Part shown: positions 34,029-41,626 of the stretch, piece after piece
Position numbering within the stretch: position 1 is the stretch's first letter
How the letters are laid out: every line of letters begins with the position of its first letter
From: CAMLIZ01 sp036231905
Lineage (GTDB): Bacteria; Pseudomonadota; Gammaproteobacteria; Burkholderiales; Burkholderiaceae_C
Length of the DNA stretch: 64,000 bases
Direction: 5' to 3'
Assembly: GCF_036231905.1 (NCBI RefSeq)
Contig: NZ_JAZARE010000012.1
Coordinates: forward strand, 113,452-177,451
The notes under the pieces: generated by a model
What the model saw: the letters and a program-made list of their open reading frames with translations, nothing else
The model's database searches: none
What the model was told of the DNA's origin: nothing
Position numbers and translations under genes: made by a program

Positions 34029-34942
34029 TCTCGGGCGTCCAGTTCGCGGTGGCGCACCAGTGTGACCACGCGGCCCTTGAATCGTTCAGCCAGCAGCTCG
34101 GCAATGTAGACCGAGCGGTGCTGCCCGCCGGTGCAGCCGATGGCCACCGTGAGGTAGCTGCGCTGGTCTTCTTCAAAGGCCGGCAGCCAGCGGTGCAGGA
34201 ACGCATCGATCATGTCGAGCATCTCCGCGGCCTCGGGCTGCGCACGCAGGTAGTCGGCCACCGGCGCGTCGCGGCCGGTGTGGGGCCGCAGCTCGCGGAT
34301 GTAATACGGGTTGGGCAGCACACGCACGTCGAACACGAAGTCGGCATCGCGCGGCACGCCGTGCTTGAAGGCGAAGGACTCGAACACCAGCGTCAGCGCG
34401 CTGCCGTTGGCCTGCACGAGATCGCGCACCCAGGCACGCAGCTGGGCCGGGCGCAGCTGGCTGGTGTCCACCACGGTGGACAGCTCGCGCAGCGCCTCCA
34501 GCAGCTTGCGCTCGATCTCGATCACTTCCACCAACGCCCGCTGGCCGTCGATGTCGCCGGCGCGGCGGGCGGGTTGGTTGTGCGAAGGGCTGGACAACGG
34601 ATGCGGCCGGCGCGATTCGGAATACCGGCGCAGCAGCGCATCGGTGCTCGCGTCCAGGAACAGTGGCCGGATGACCACGCCCTCCTGGCGCAGATCGTTG
34701 ATCAGGGACACCAGCTGCGGCAGGGAGCCGGCGCTGCGCACGTCCATCGCGATGGCCAGGCGTCGCGCCTCACGCTGCTGCTCCAGCCGCAGGAACTCGC
34801 GCAGCAGCTCCGGCGGCAGGTTGTCCACGCAAAAGAAGCCCGCGTCCTCCAGCGCATGCAGCGCCACCGACTTGCCGGAGCCGGAGATGCCGGTGATCAG
34901 GACAACTTCCCGCGGCGCGGCAGGGGTGGATGTGTCGCTCAT
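34025..34942 (-). CDS. rapZ: RNase adapter protein RapZ (YvcJ family)
   Basis: A 305-residue P-loop protein with Walker A GISGSGKS at 18-25, GFFCVDNLPPELL, FLDASTDALLRRYSESRRPHPLS, and the C-terminal IGCTGGQHRSVYIAELLAERF phosphate-binding segment. In enterobacteria RapZ guides RNase E to the sRNA GlmZ and senses glucosamine 6-phosphate; in other phyla the role is less defined. It overlaps recN by 4 bases and the LON-domain gene by 4 bases. Confidence 0.94.
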   Translation of the reverse strand: MSDTSTPAAPREVVLITGISGSGKSVALHALEDAGFFCVDNLPPELLREFLRLEQQREARRLAIAMDVRSAGSLPQLVSLINDLRQEGVVIRPLFLDASTDALLRRYSESRRPHPLSSPSHNQPARRAGDIDGQRALVEVIEIERKLLEALRELSTVVDTSQLRPAQLRAWVRDLVQANGSALTLVFESFAFKHGVPRDADFVFDVRVLPNPYYIRELRPHTGRDAPVADYLRAQPEAAEMLDMIDAFLHRWLPAFEEDQRSYLTVAIGCTGGQHRSVYIAELLAERFKGRVVTLVRHRELDARD

Positions 34943-36627
34943 GCGCGTGACCGTTTCTTGGCTGGTGCCGCGGTGTTGCCGGCCACGGCCAGCAGCTCCT
35001 GCGCATGGGCCACGCTGGTGCCGGACAGGCGCTCACCACCCAGCATGCGGGCGACCTCGGCCACCCGCGCTTCACCCTGCACCGGCTGCACGTCGCTGGT
35101 GGTCACACCCTGGTGCGCCGCCTTGGACACCACGTAGTGATGGTCGGCACAGGCCGCCACCTGCGCCAGGTGGGTCACGGCCATCACCTGGCGGTCGCGC
35201 CCGAGTTGCTTCATCAGCCGGCCGACGGTGTCGGCCACCGTGCCGCCCACGCCGGCATCGATCTCGTCGAAGATCAAAGTGCCGGCGCCACTCGCGTCAC
35301 GGCAGGTGGTGACGGCAATCGCCAAAGCCAGGCGCGACAGCTCGCCACCGGAGGCCACCTTGGCCAGCGGCCGCGGCGTGCTGCCGGCATGGCCGGCAAC
35401 CAGGAACTCCACCAACTCCAGCCCGAACGACTGGGGTGTGTCCTGCGGCAGCAGGGCTACTTCGAAGCGGCCGCCGCCCATGCCCAGCTGCTGCATCGCT
35501 TCGGTGACCGCGCTCGCCAAGCGGGGGGCTGCCTTCTTGCGCAACTGGCCGATGCGCTGGGCTTCGGCCCGGTAGGCACGCTCGGCTTCGGCGCGTGCCG
35601 CCTCCAGCGCCTGCAGGTCGGTGGCCGCGTCCAGCGAGGCCAACTCCTGCTTCCACTGCGCCAGCAGCGCCGGCAGCTCGGCGGGCGGGCGGCGATAGCG
35701 CCGCGCCAGGCTCATCCAGGCGGACATGCGCTGGTCCAGCTCACCCAGGCGCTCGGGGTCGAGCTCGGTGTGGTTCAGGTAGGCGTTCAGGGTGTGGGCC
35801 GCGTCCTGCAGCTGCGCCTGCGCGCCCTGCAGCACCTCGATCACCCCCGCCAGCTGCTGGTCGAAGGCGGCCACTTCGCCGAGCGCATCAACAGCGCGTG
35901 CGCTCAGGCTGTCGGCATTGCTGTCGCCATCGCTCACCGCGTCCAGCGCCAGCCGGGCGGCGTCCAGCAGCGCCTGCGCGTTGGACAGGCGCTGGTGTTC
36001 GGCATTGAGCTCGTCCCACTCATTGTCGGCGGGCGCGAGCTTGTCCACCTCGCCGATCTGCCAGGCTAGGCGCTCGCGTTCGCGTTCGAGCTCGCCTTGC
36101 TGCGAGCGCGCGCGCTCCAGCGCGTCGCTGGACGACTTCCATTGCGACCACAACGCCACCAGTGGGCGGGTGTCGACGCCGGCCTGCGCGTCCAGCAGCT
36201 CGCGCACCGAGGCGGGTCGCGTGAGGCTTTGCCAGGCGTGCTGACCATGGATGTCCACCAGGTGGTCGGCCGCCTCGCGCAGCTGCGTCACCGTGGCGGG
36301 GCTGCCGTTGATCCACGCCCGGCTCTTGCCTTGCGCGTCGATGGTGCGGCGAAGCAGCAGCACGCCATCGTCGGCGTCGAAGCCGGCGTCCACCAGCCAG
36401 GGCTGCAGCGACGCGGGAGTGTCGAACTCGGCCGTGATGTCCGCGCGGGCGGCGCCTTCGCGCACCACGCCGGCATCGGCGCGAGCGCCCAGGGCCAGCT
36501 GCAGCGCATCGATCAGGATGGACTTGCCGGCACCGGTTTCGCCGGTGAGCACGGAGAAGCCGCCGTTGAGCTCGACTTCCAGCGCGGGGACGATGACGAA
36601 GTCACGAAGGGCAAGGCGTTTCAGCAT
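34939..36627 (-). CDS. recN: DNA repair protein RecN
   Basis: A 562-residue SMC-like ATPase for double-strand-break repair. Walker A is GETGAGKS at 29-36. Coiled-coil arms span roughly 155-365, and the C-terminal half holds the signature VASGGELSRLALAI, Walker B LIFDEIDAGVGG and AVTHLAQVAA. The MLKRLALRDFVIV start is standard. It is followed by rapZ with an ATGA overlap. TACGGT ends 9 bases before the ATG. No LexA box was recognised upstream. Confidence 0.96.
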   Translation of the reverse strand: MLKRLALRDFVIVPALEVELNGGFSVLTGETGAGKSILIDALQLALGARADAGVVREGAARADITAEFDTPASLQPWLVDAGFDADDGVLLLRRTIDAQGKSRAWINGSPATVTQLREAADHLVDIHGQHAWQSLTRPASVRELLDAQAGVDTRPLVALWSQWKSSSDALERARSQQGELERERERLAWQIGEVDKLAPADNEWDELNAEHQRLSNAQALLDAARLALDAVSDGDSNADSLSARAVDALGEVAAFDQQLAGVIEVLQGAQAQLQDAAHTLNAYLNHTELDPERLGELDQRMSAWMSLARRYRRPPAELPALLAQWKQELASLDAATDLQALEAARAEAERAYRAEAQRIGQLRKKAAPRLASAVTEAMQQLGMGGGRFEVALLPQDTPQSFGLELVEFLVAGHAGSTPRPLAKVASGGELSRLALAIAVTTCRDASGAGTLIFDEIDAGVGGTVADTVGRLMKQLGRDRQVMAVTHLAQVAACADHHYVVSKAAHQGVTTSDVQPVQGEARVAEVARMLGGERLSGTSVAHAQELLAVAGNTAAPAKKRSRA

Positions 36628-36649
36628 GAGGGTGCCACCGTATCAGGGC

Positions 36650-37528
36650 TCAGACGACGCCTTCGTACCAGCGCAACTTGCGGCGCAGGGTGGCGTAGTA
36701 GCTCCAGCCGCGCGGATGCAGGAAGCGCACCTTGTGCGCCGAGCGCCGCACGCGCACCTGGTCGCCGTGCAGCAGGCTGGCCAGGCCCTGCATGTCGAAG
36801 TTGGCGGATGCGTCGCGGCCGGCCACGATCTCGATGCGGATCTCGCCGCCGTCGGGCAACACGATCGGCCGGTTGGACAAGGTGTGGGAGGCAATCGGCA
36901 CCAGCACCCAGCCGGCCAGCCCGGGATGCAAGATGGGGCCGCCGGCCGACAGCGCATAGGCGGTGCTACCGGTCGGAGAAGCCACGATCAGACCGTCGGC
37001 GCGGATGTTGGCGATGAACTCCTCGCCGATGTGCACGCTCAGCTCCACCATGCTGGCGGTGGCGCCGCGGCTGACCACCACGTCGTTCATCGACACGCTT
37101 TCGAAGATCTGCGCGCCGTCGCGCCAGACGCAGCCGTCCAGCATGGCACGGTGTTCTTCCTCGAAGTCGCCGGCGATGATGGGCGCCAGCGCTTCCAGCA
37201 CCTGGCCCACCGGCACGTCGGTGATGAAACCCAGGCGGCCCTGGTTGATGCCCACCAGCGGCACGTGGTAGCGCGCCAGCTCGCGCGCAATGCCCAGCAT
37301 GGTGCCGTCGCCACCCACCACCAGCGCGATGTCGCAGTGCTTGCCGAGTTCAGCTCGGCTCATCACGCCATATTCGCCTGCGAGGCCGGTGGCCTGGGCG
37401 GTGTCCGCCTCCAGCGAAACCTCCACGCCCTGGCGCACCAGGTATTGGGCAATCTCCTCCAGCACCGGGCGAATACCCTGGCCCTGCGGTTTGCCCACGA
37501 GCGCGGCGTGACGAAAGCGTGTCGGCAT
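36650..37528 (-). CDS. nadK: NAD kinase
   Basis: A 292-residue enzyme that phosphorylates NAD to NADP. GGDGTML begins at residue 72 with the catalytic Asp; VGINQGRLGFITD, the NDVVVSRG segment and SPTGSTAYALSAGGPILHP follow in the usual order. ATG 37528 is set by alignment of RFRHAALVGKP. TGTAAT ends 7 bases before the ATG. It is divergent from hrcA and 22 bases upstream of recN, and this neighbourhood is typical of Burkholderiales. Confidence 0.97.
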   Translation of the reverse strand: MPTRFRHAALVGKPQGQGIRPVLEEIAQYLVRQGVEVSLEADTAQATGLAGEYGVMSRAELGKHCDIALVVGGDGTMLGIARELARYHVPLVGINQGRLGFITDVPVGQVLEALAPIIAGDFEEEHRAMLDGCVWRDGAQIFESVSMNDVVVSRGATASMVELSVHIGEEFIANIRADGLIVASPTGSTAYALSAGGPILHPGLAGWVLVPIASHTLSNRPIVLPDGGEIRIEIVAGRDASANFDMQGLASLLHGDQVRVRRSAHKVRFLHPRGWSYYATLRRKLRWYEGVV

Positions 37529-37535
37529 GCGAGGA

Positions 37536-37541
37536 ATTACA
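37536..37541 (-). promoter_or_regulatory. -10-like TGTAAT abutting nadK start
   Basis: On the minus strand TGTAAT is preceded by TGG (possible extended -10) and followed by 7 bases before the nadK ATG. The predicted transcript has essentially no leader. A convincing -35 is not seen. Confidence 0.45.
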
Positions 37542-37598
37542 CCACAGGGATTTTGCAGCGCAGGCCGGCGTTGGACGCGCTGAACAGGCCACGCTCCG

Positions 37599-37604
37599 TA
37601 CAAT
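37599..37604 (+). promoter_or_regulatory. -10-like TACAAT abutting hrcA start
   Basis: TACAAT ends 7 bases before ATG 37612. It overlaps an alternative ATG at 37603, which makes 37603 an unlikely start if this box is used. No CIRCE element was found in the 70-base nadK-hrcA gap. Confidence 0.45.
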
Positions 37605-37611
37605 GAAACCC

Positions 37612-38628
37612 ATGGACGAGCGTGCGAAAACCCTGTTGAAAACGCTGGTCGAGCGCTATATCGCCGAAGGCCAGCCGGTGGGCTCGCGCACGCTGTCCAA
37701 GGCCTCCGGGCTGGACCTGTCGCCTGCCACCATCCGCAACGTGATGGCCGACCTGGAGGAGCTGGGCCTGATCGCCAGCCCGCACACCTCGGCCGGCCGC
37801 ATCCCCACCGCACGCGGCTACCGCCTGTTCGTGGACACCATGCTCACCGCCCGGCCGCCCGACATGGACCGGCTGGTCGCCGGCGAGGTGCGCGAGCAGC
37901 TGCGCCCCGACCAGCCGCAGCGTGTGATTGCCAATGCGGCGCACCTGCTGTCCAACCTGTCGAGCTTCGTGGGCGTGGTCACCGCACCGCGCAAGCCCAG
38001 CGTGTTCCGCCACATCGAGTTCCTGCGCCTGGGCGAGAAACGGGTGCTGGTGATCATCGTGTCCCCCGACGGCGACGTGCAGAACCGGGTCATCTTCACC
38101 GCGCAGGACTATTCGCAGGGCCAGCTGATCGAGGCCACCAACTACCTCAACGAGCACTATGGCGGCCTCACGATCGAGGAGGTGCGCGAGAAGCTCAAGA
38201 CCGAGATCGACCAGCTGCGCGGCGAGATCGGCACGCTGATGCAGGCCGCGGTGGACGCCGGCACCGAAGCCATGGCCGAGAGCCACGAGCAGGTGGTGGT
38301 GTCCGGCGAGCGCAACCTGCTCACGGTGCAGGACTTCAACGACATGGGCTCGCTGCGCAAGCTGTTCGACCTGTTCGAGCAGAAGACGCAGCTGATGCGC
38401 CTGCTCGACGTGTCCAGCCGCGCCGAGGGCGTGCGCATCTACATCGGCGGCGAAAGCCGGGTGGTGCCCTACGAGGAGCTGTCGGTGGTGACCGCGCCCT
38501 ACGAGGTGGACGGTCAGGTGGTGGGCACGCTGGGCGTGATCGGCCCCACCCGCATGGCCTATGACCGCATGATCCAGATCGTGGACATCACCGCGCGCCT
38601 GGTGGGCAACGCGCTGAGCCAGAAGTAG
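37612..38628 (+). CDS. hrcA: Heat-inducible transcription repressor HrcA
   Basis: A 338-residue repressor that binds CIRCE operators at groE and dnaK operons in many bacteria. The winged-helix N-terminus is clear: ERAKTLLKTLVERYIAEGQPVGSRTLS, LSPATIRNVMADLEELGLI, SPHTSAGRIPTARGYRLFVD. The central and C-terminal dimerisation domain ends GVIGPTRMAYDRMIQIVDITARLV. ATG 37612 matches the family start better than ATG 37603. Its chaperone targets are not in the window. Confidence 0.96.
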   Translation: MDERAKTLLKTLVERYIAEGQPVGSRTLSKASGLDLSPATIRNVMADLEELGLIASPHTSAGRIPTARGYRLFVDTMLTARPPDMDRLVAGEVREQLRPDQPQRVIANAAHLLSNLSSFVGVVTAPRKPSVFRHIEFLRLGEKRVLVIIVSPDGDVQNRVIFTAQDYSQGQLIEATNYLNEHYGGLTIEEVREKLKTEIDQLRGEIGTLMQAAVDAGTEAMAESHEQVVVSGERNLLTVQDFNDMGSLRKLFDLFEQKTQLMRLLDVSSRAEGVRIYIGGESRVVPYEELSVVTAPYEVDGQVVGTLGVIGPTRMAYDRMIQIVDITARLVGNALSQK

Positions 38629-38636
38629 GCGCCACC

Positions 38637-38642
38637 TACAAT
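38637..38642 (+). promoter_or_regulatory. -10-like TACAAT before the CAT-anticodon tRNA
   Basis: TACAAT ends 9 bases before the first tRNA base, so transcription would start 2-3 bases upstream of the mature 5' end. It lies just after the hrcA stop. The -35 is weak. Confidence 0.45.
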
Positions 38643-38651
38643 CCGCCGCGC

Positions 38652-38728
38652 GGGCCGTTAGCTCAGTCGGTTAGAGCAGAGGACTCATAATCCTTTGGTC
38701 GCAGGTTCGAGCCCTGCACGGCCTACCA
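38652..38728 (+). tRNA. tRNA with CAT anticodon (Met elongator, or Ile2 if lysidine-modified)
   Basis: A complete cloverleaf: acceptor GGGCCGT / ACGGCCT (G-T first pair), D-arm GCTC-AGTCGGTTA-GAGC, anticodon loop CTCATAA, T-arm GCAGG-TTCGAGC-CCTGC, and encoded CCA. The CAT anticodon is shared by elongator Met and the AUA-reading Ile2 tRNA. The CTTTGGTCG variable-region context resembles Ile2 of E. coli, so the amino acid is uncertain. It is not an initiator tRNA, because the first pair is G-T and the anticodon stem lacks three G-C pairs. Confidence 0.9.
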
Positions 38729-38824
38729 CCTCCCGACCGACGCCCGCTGCCACCGGCTGTCGTCCCCGCCGCACAGGGGCGCGTTGTGTCCATGGCTTGC
38801 TGCCCATTCGGGCTAGCATCGCCT

Positions 38825-38842
38825 GGGCTGGCTTGCCAGCCC
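38825..38842. promoter_or_regulatory. Perfect 18-bp palindrome upstream of the Cys-rich gene
   Basis: GGGCTGGC-TT-GCCAGCCC lies 23 bases before ATG 38865, just after a TAGCAT box. It could be an operator for a dimeric regulator or a tight mRNA hairpin upstream of the ribosome site. Confidence 0.4.
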
Positions 38843-38864
38843 ACCCACCCATCCTGGAGACACC

Positions 38865-39119
38865 ATGAAACACGCTACCGGTTCGCTGCTTCTCGCTCTT
38901 GCTTGCGCCCTGGGCGCCACCACCGCGTTCGCCGCTGACGCGCCCAAGGCCGACGGTACCGTGGCCGAGGCATGCAAGGGCGATGTGGAAAAGCTCTGCC
39001 CCGGCGTTCAGCCGGGCGAAGGCCGTGTCGTGGCTTGCCTGAAGGAGCACAAGAAGGACGTCTCCAAGGAGTGCAAGACCGAGATCGTCAAGCAGCGCAA
39101 GGCGCACAAGGCCGGCTGA
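38865..39119 (+). CDS. Small exported Cys-rich repeat protein
   Basis: An 84-residue protein with signal peptide (residues 1-23, cleavage after TAFA) and one Cys-rich repeat unit of the Golgi-apparatus-protein-repeat kind: ACKGDVEKLCPGVQPGEGRVVACLKEHKKDVSKEC. Four Cys probably form two disulfides in the periplasm. Lys is abundant. GGAGA precedes the ATG. The biological role of these bacterial proteins is unknown. Confidence 0.85.
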   Translation: MKHATGSLLLALACALGATTAFAADAPKADGTVAEACKGDVEKLCPGVQPGEGRVVACLKEHKKDVSKECKTEIVKQRKAHKAG

Positions 39120-39134
39120 CGCCGCTGCAGCAGC

Positions 39135-40241
39135 TCAGGGCAGGGCGACCACGCGGTCGCGGCCCTGGTGCTTGGCCTGGTACAGCGCCTCGTCGGCGCG
39201 CCTCAGGGTTACCTCGATCGGCTCACCCGGTTGCCACTGGGTGACGCCGATGCTCACCGTCAGGCCCGTGGCGAGCCCGGTACGGGCTTCGCCCGGCTGG
39301 CAGGCGGCCAGGCGCATGCGTTCGGCGGCGGCTTCAGCCAAGGCCTGCCCGGTGCCTGGCATCAGCACGACGAACTCCTCCCCGCCGAAACGCGCCAGCC
39401 AGTCCGACTTGCGCACCGTGCGCCGCAGCATGCGGGCCACATGGCGCAGCGCCGCGTCACCGGCCAGGTGGCCGTGGCGGTCGTTGACCGCCTTGAAGTG
39501 GTCCAGGTCCACCATCGCGATGCACAGCGGCTGGCCGGTGCGCGCCGCGGCGGCCGCCTCGCGCTCCAGTGCGGCCATGAAGGCATAACGGTTCAGCACC
39601 CGCGTCAACGCGTCGGTGGTGGCCTGGCGATGCAGCTCGGCTTCGTGGCGGGCCGCGGTGCGCTCGCTCACCAGTACCGCGATCAGGAAGGACAGCGCCG
39701 CCGTCACGTACACAGTGGCCCGGAACCGTCCCACCAGCTCGGGACCGAGTGCCTCGAACCCCGGCGCCGCCGGCCAGCCATGCAGCTGGAAGGTGATGAA
39801 CAGCACCAGGTTGATGGCCACCGCGGTGGCCATGGTGGCCCGCTCCGCCCAGGGCACGAACATCGGTGTCACGGCGGCGAGCACCAGGAAGTACAGCTGC
39901 ACGTTGAACTGCGTGCCCTGCGACACCAGCACCAGCATGGTGATGTGCAATGGCATCCACACCAGCAGCAGGCGCCGCGCCACGACAAAACGCCCCCGCG
40001 CGTTGAGCCACCACACCAGGGGGAACGCGGCGCAGCTGGGCAGTGCGCCCCACACGCCGCGCAAGAGCGCCGGGTTGCCGCTGGCGATGTACAAGGCGTC
40101 GTAGAAGGCGATGCTCACCAGGGCGATGAGCACGCCCACATTGGTTTCCATCACCTTGCGCTTGAGGCTGCGATCGGGCGTGAGCTCGCAGCCGGCATTG
40201 AGCAAGGCCAATGCGTATCGTCGCCACAGCGCTTTCACCAC
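39135..40241 (-). CDS. Membrane diguanylate cyclase (GGDEF)
   Basis: A 368-residue protein with about six N-terminal transmembrane helices (residues 35-195) and a C-terminal GGDEF domain. The active site is GGEEF near residue 292, preceded by DLDHFKAVND. An RKSD I-site lies five residues before GGEEF, so product inhibition by c-di-GMP is likely. It should make c-di-GMP at the inner membrane; the signal sensed is unknown. Two adjacent GTG codons (40241, 40238) are the likely starts. TAATAT ends 3-6 bases upstream of them. Confidence 0.9.
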   Translation of the reverse strand: MVKALWRRYALALLNAGCELTPDRSLKRKVMETNVGVLIALVSIAFYDALYIASGNPALLRGVWGALPSCAAFPLVWWLNARGRFVVARRLLLVWMPLHITMLVLVSQGTQFNVQLYFLVLAAVTPMFVPWAERATMATAVAINLVLFITFQLHGWPAAPGFEALGPELVGRFRATVYVTAALSFLIAVLVSERTAARHEAELHRQATTDALTRVLNRYAFMAALEREAAAAARTGQPLCIAMVDLDHFKAVNDRHGHLAGDAALRHVARMLRRTVRKSDWLARFGGEEFVVLMPGTGQALAEAAAERMRLAACQPGEARTGLATGLTVSIGVTQWQPGEPIEVTLRRADEALYQAKHQGRDRVVALP

Positions 40242-40244
40242 ACG

Positions 40245-40250
40245 ATATTA
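40245..40250 (-). promoter_or_regulatory. -10-like TAATAT at the diguanylate cyclase start
   Basis: On the minus strand TAATAT lies 3 bases before GTG 40241 and 6 bases before GTG 40238. Predicted initiation would fall on GTG 40238, a leaderless GTG, or translation may begin farther inside at ATG 40151. Confidence 0.4.
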
Positions 40251-40372
40251 GTGGGCTGCTCCCGCGCTGCATGCGACGGAATGCGCACTTTGCGCCGATT
40301 GGGGTGGGCGAGCCCGGGCACCAAATCTGCTGCGTTCTAAGGCCCCCGACCCGTTGAACAAAGGAGATGGCG

Positions 40373-40810
40373 ATGGCCCAGATCTGCGATGTGATGACCC
40401 GCGACGTGCGCGTGGTGAGTCCGGACGACACGCTGCAGCGCGTGGCGCAATGCATGGAAGAGCTCAATGTGGGCGCGATCCCGGTGGTCGACGGCGACAA
40501 GCTGGTCGGCATGGTGACCGACCGCGACATCACCGTGCGCGCGGTGGCCCAGGGCCGCCCGGTGGACACCACCGCGGCACGCGAGGTGATGAGCGCCCAC
40601 GTGCGCTGGTGCTACGAGGACCAGGACGTGGACGACGTGCTGGACGAGATGCGCGATGTGCAGATCCGCCGCGTGCCGGTGGTCGACCGCGAGCACAAGC
40701 TGGTGGGCATCGTGTCGCTGGGCGACCTGGCCGAACGTGGCGGGCAGCAGCCCCGCGTGGCCGAGACGCTGAGGGACATCTCCACCCCGTCGCAGCCTGA
40801 CCGGCACTGA
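40373..40810 (+). CDS. Tandem CBS-domain protein
   Basis: A 145-residue cytosolic protein made of two CBS domains: ICDVMTRDVRVVSPDDTLQRVAQCMEELNVGAIPVV with LVGMVTDRDI, and VMSAHVRWCYEDQDVDDVLDEM with RRVPVVDREHKLVGIVSLGDLA. Such proteins bind adenine nucleotides and act as energy sensors. ATG 40373 is chosen because AAGGAG lies six bases upstream; ATG 40367 is too close. It heads a plus-strand run ending in the cyanophycin genes. Confidence 0.93.
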   Translation: MAQICDVMTRDVRVVSPDDTLQRVAQCMEELNVGAIPVVDGDKLVGMVTDRDITVRAVAQGRPVDTTAAREVMSAHVRWCYEDQDVDDVLDEMRDVQIRRVPVVDREHKLVGIVSLGDLAERGGQQPRVAETLRDISTPSQPDRH

Positions 40811-40815
40811 CCGTC

Positions 40816-41016
40816 ATGGCAGCGGCCCCCCAGGACAGCGGCGCCGGCGCCGCACCCCCGACCCCGGCGCATCCGGGCGACGAAGCGCCGGCCGGCGCGC
40901 CGGGCTCCGGCGAATCGGTGTGCCGCCGCTGCGGCGGCAGCGGGCGCGACCAGGGCCAGGCGTGCCCGGACTGCGGCGGCACCGGCAAGGTGATCGAAGG
41001 CATCGGCGGCGGCTGA
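40816..41016 (+). CDS. Small DnaJ-type zinc-finger protein
   Basis: A 66-residue protein. The first half is Ala/Pro/Gly-rich and disordered-looking. The second half has two CXXCXGXG units, CRRCGGSG and CPDCGGTG, which together make one DnaJ-like zinc site. No J domain is present. It starts 5 bases after the CBS gene and is likely co-transcribed. A redox or chaperone-accessory role is only a guess. Confidence 0.75.
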   Translation: MAAAPQDSGAGAAPPTPAHPGDEAPAGAPGSGESVCRRCGGSGRDQGQACPDCGGTGKVIEGIGGG

Positions 41017-41085
41017 AATTCTTGCCTGTTCCCGGGCACCCGTGTTGCCGCACTTCGTTCTGTATCGACCCCCTAAGGAGCTCAC

Positions 41086-41565
41086 ATGCAACCTACCTGG
41101 ATCGTGCTGGCCGACGAAGGCCGCGCGCGCATTCTCGAGATGCGCCAGCCCGGCCGCGACCTGGAAGAGGTGGAGGAATTCACCGACCCGGCAGCCCATG
41201 CCCGCAATGCCGACCTGCAGCGCGATGCGCACGGCCGGCGTGCACCGGCCGACAGCTACGGCGGCGCGCCCAACGTGCAGACCATGGGCGCCACCTCCAC
41301 CACATCGGCCGGCGAGGACAAGGTGGACATCGAGGCCGAACGTTTTGCGCGCCAGGTGGCCGAGCGCCTGACGCAGGCCCACCGCCAGCACCGCTACGAG
41401 CGCCTGCGCATCGCCGCGGCGCCCAAGTTCCTGGGGCGCTTGCGCAAGGTGCTCGACAAGGAGGTCAGTGCCACGGTCGAGGAAGAGCTCGACAAGGACC
41501 TGCTGCAGCTGGACCGCCGCACGCTCACGCAACGCCTGTATCCATCGCAGCAGCAGGGCAGCTGA
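41086..41565 (+). CDS. Host attachment protein family (PF10116)
   Basis: A 159-residue protein matching the family annotated as required for attachment to host cells: TWIVLADEGRARILE at the N-terminus, a variable Asp/Ala linker with HARNADLQRDAHGR, then FARQVAERLTQAHRQHRYERLRIAAAPKFLGRLRKVL. The fold resembles release-factor-like domains. No signal peptide is present, so it is probably cytosolic and the family name may mislead. AAGGAG precedes ATG 41086. Confidence 0.88.
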   Translation: MQPTWIVLADEGRARILEMRQPGRDLEEVEEFTDPAAHARNADLQRDAHGRRAPADSYGGAPNVQTMGATSTTSAGEDKVDIEAERFARQVAERLTQAHRQHRYERLRIAAAPKFLGRLRKVLDKEVSATVEEELDKDLLQLDRRTLTQRLYPSQQQGS

Positions 41566-41626
41566 CCCTTTCGGGGGTGGTACAGCCCTTGCCCCGGTGC
41601 AGCTGACATCCCCCGAAAAGACAGTC

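Noticed and set aside
37571..37576. TTGGAC as a -35 for hrcA
   Set aside because: The spacing to TACAAT would be 22 bases, too long for a normal sigma-70 promoter.
37529..37611. CIRCE operator near hrcA
   Set aside because: No TTAGCACTC / GAGTGCTAA pair is present in the gap, so no CIRCE-based autoregulation is claimed.
41086..41565. Host attachment as evidence of a host-associated lifestyle
   Set aside because: The protein has no export signal, and the family name comes from an early annotation; the context is storage and stress.
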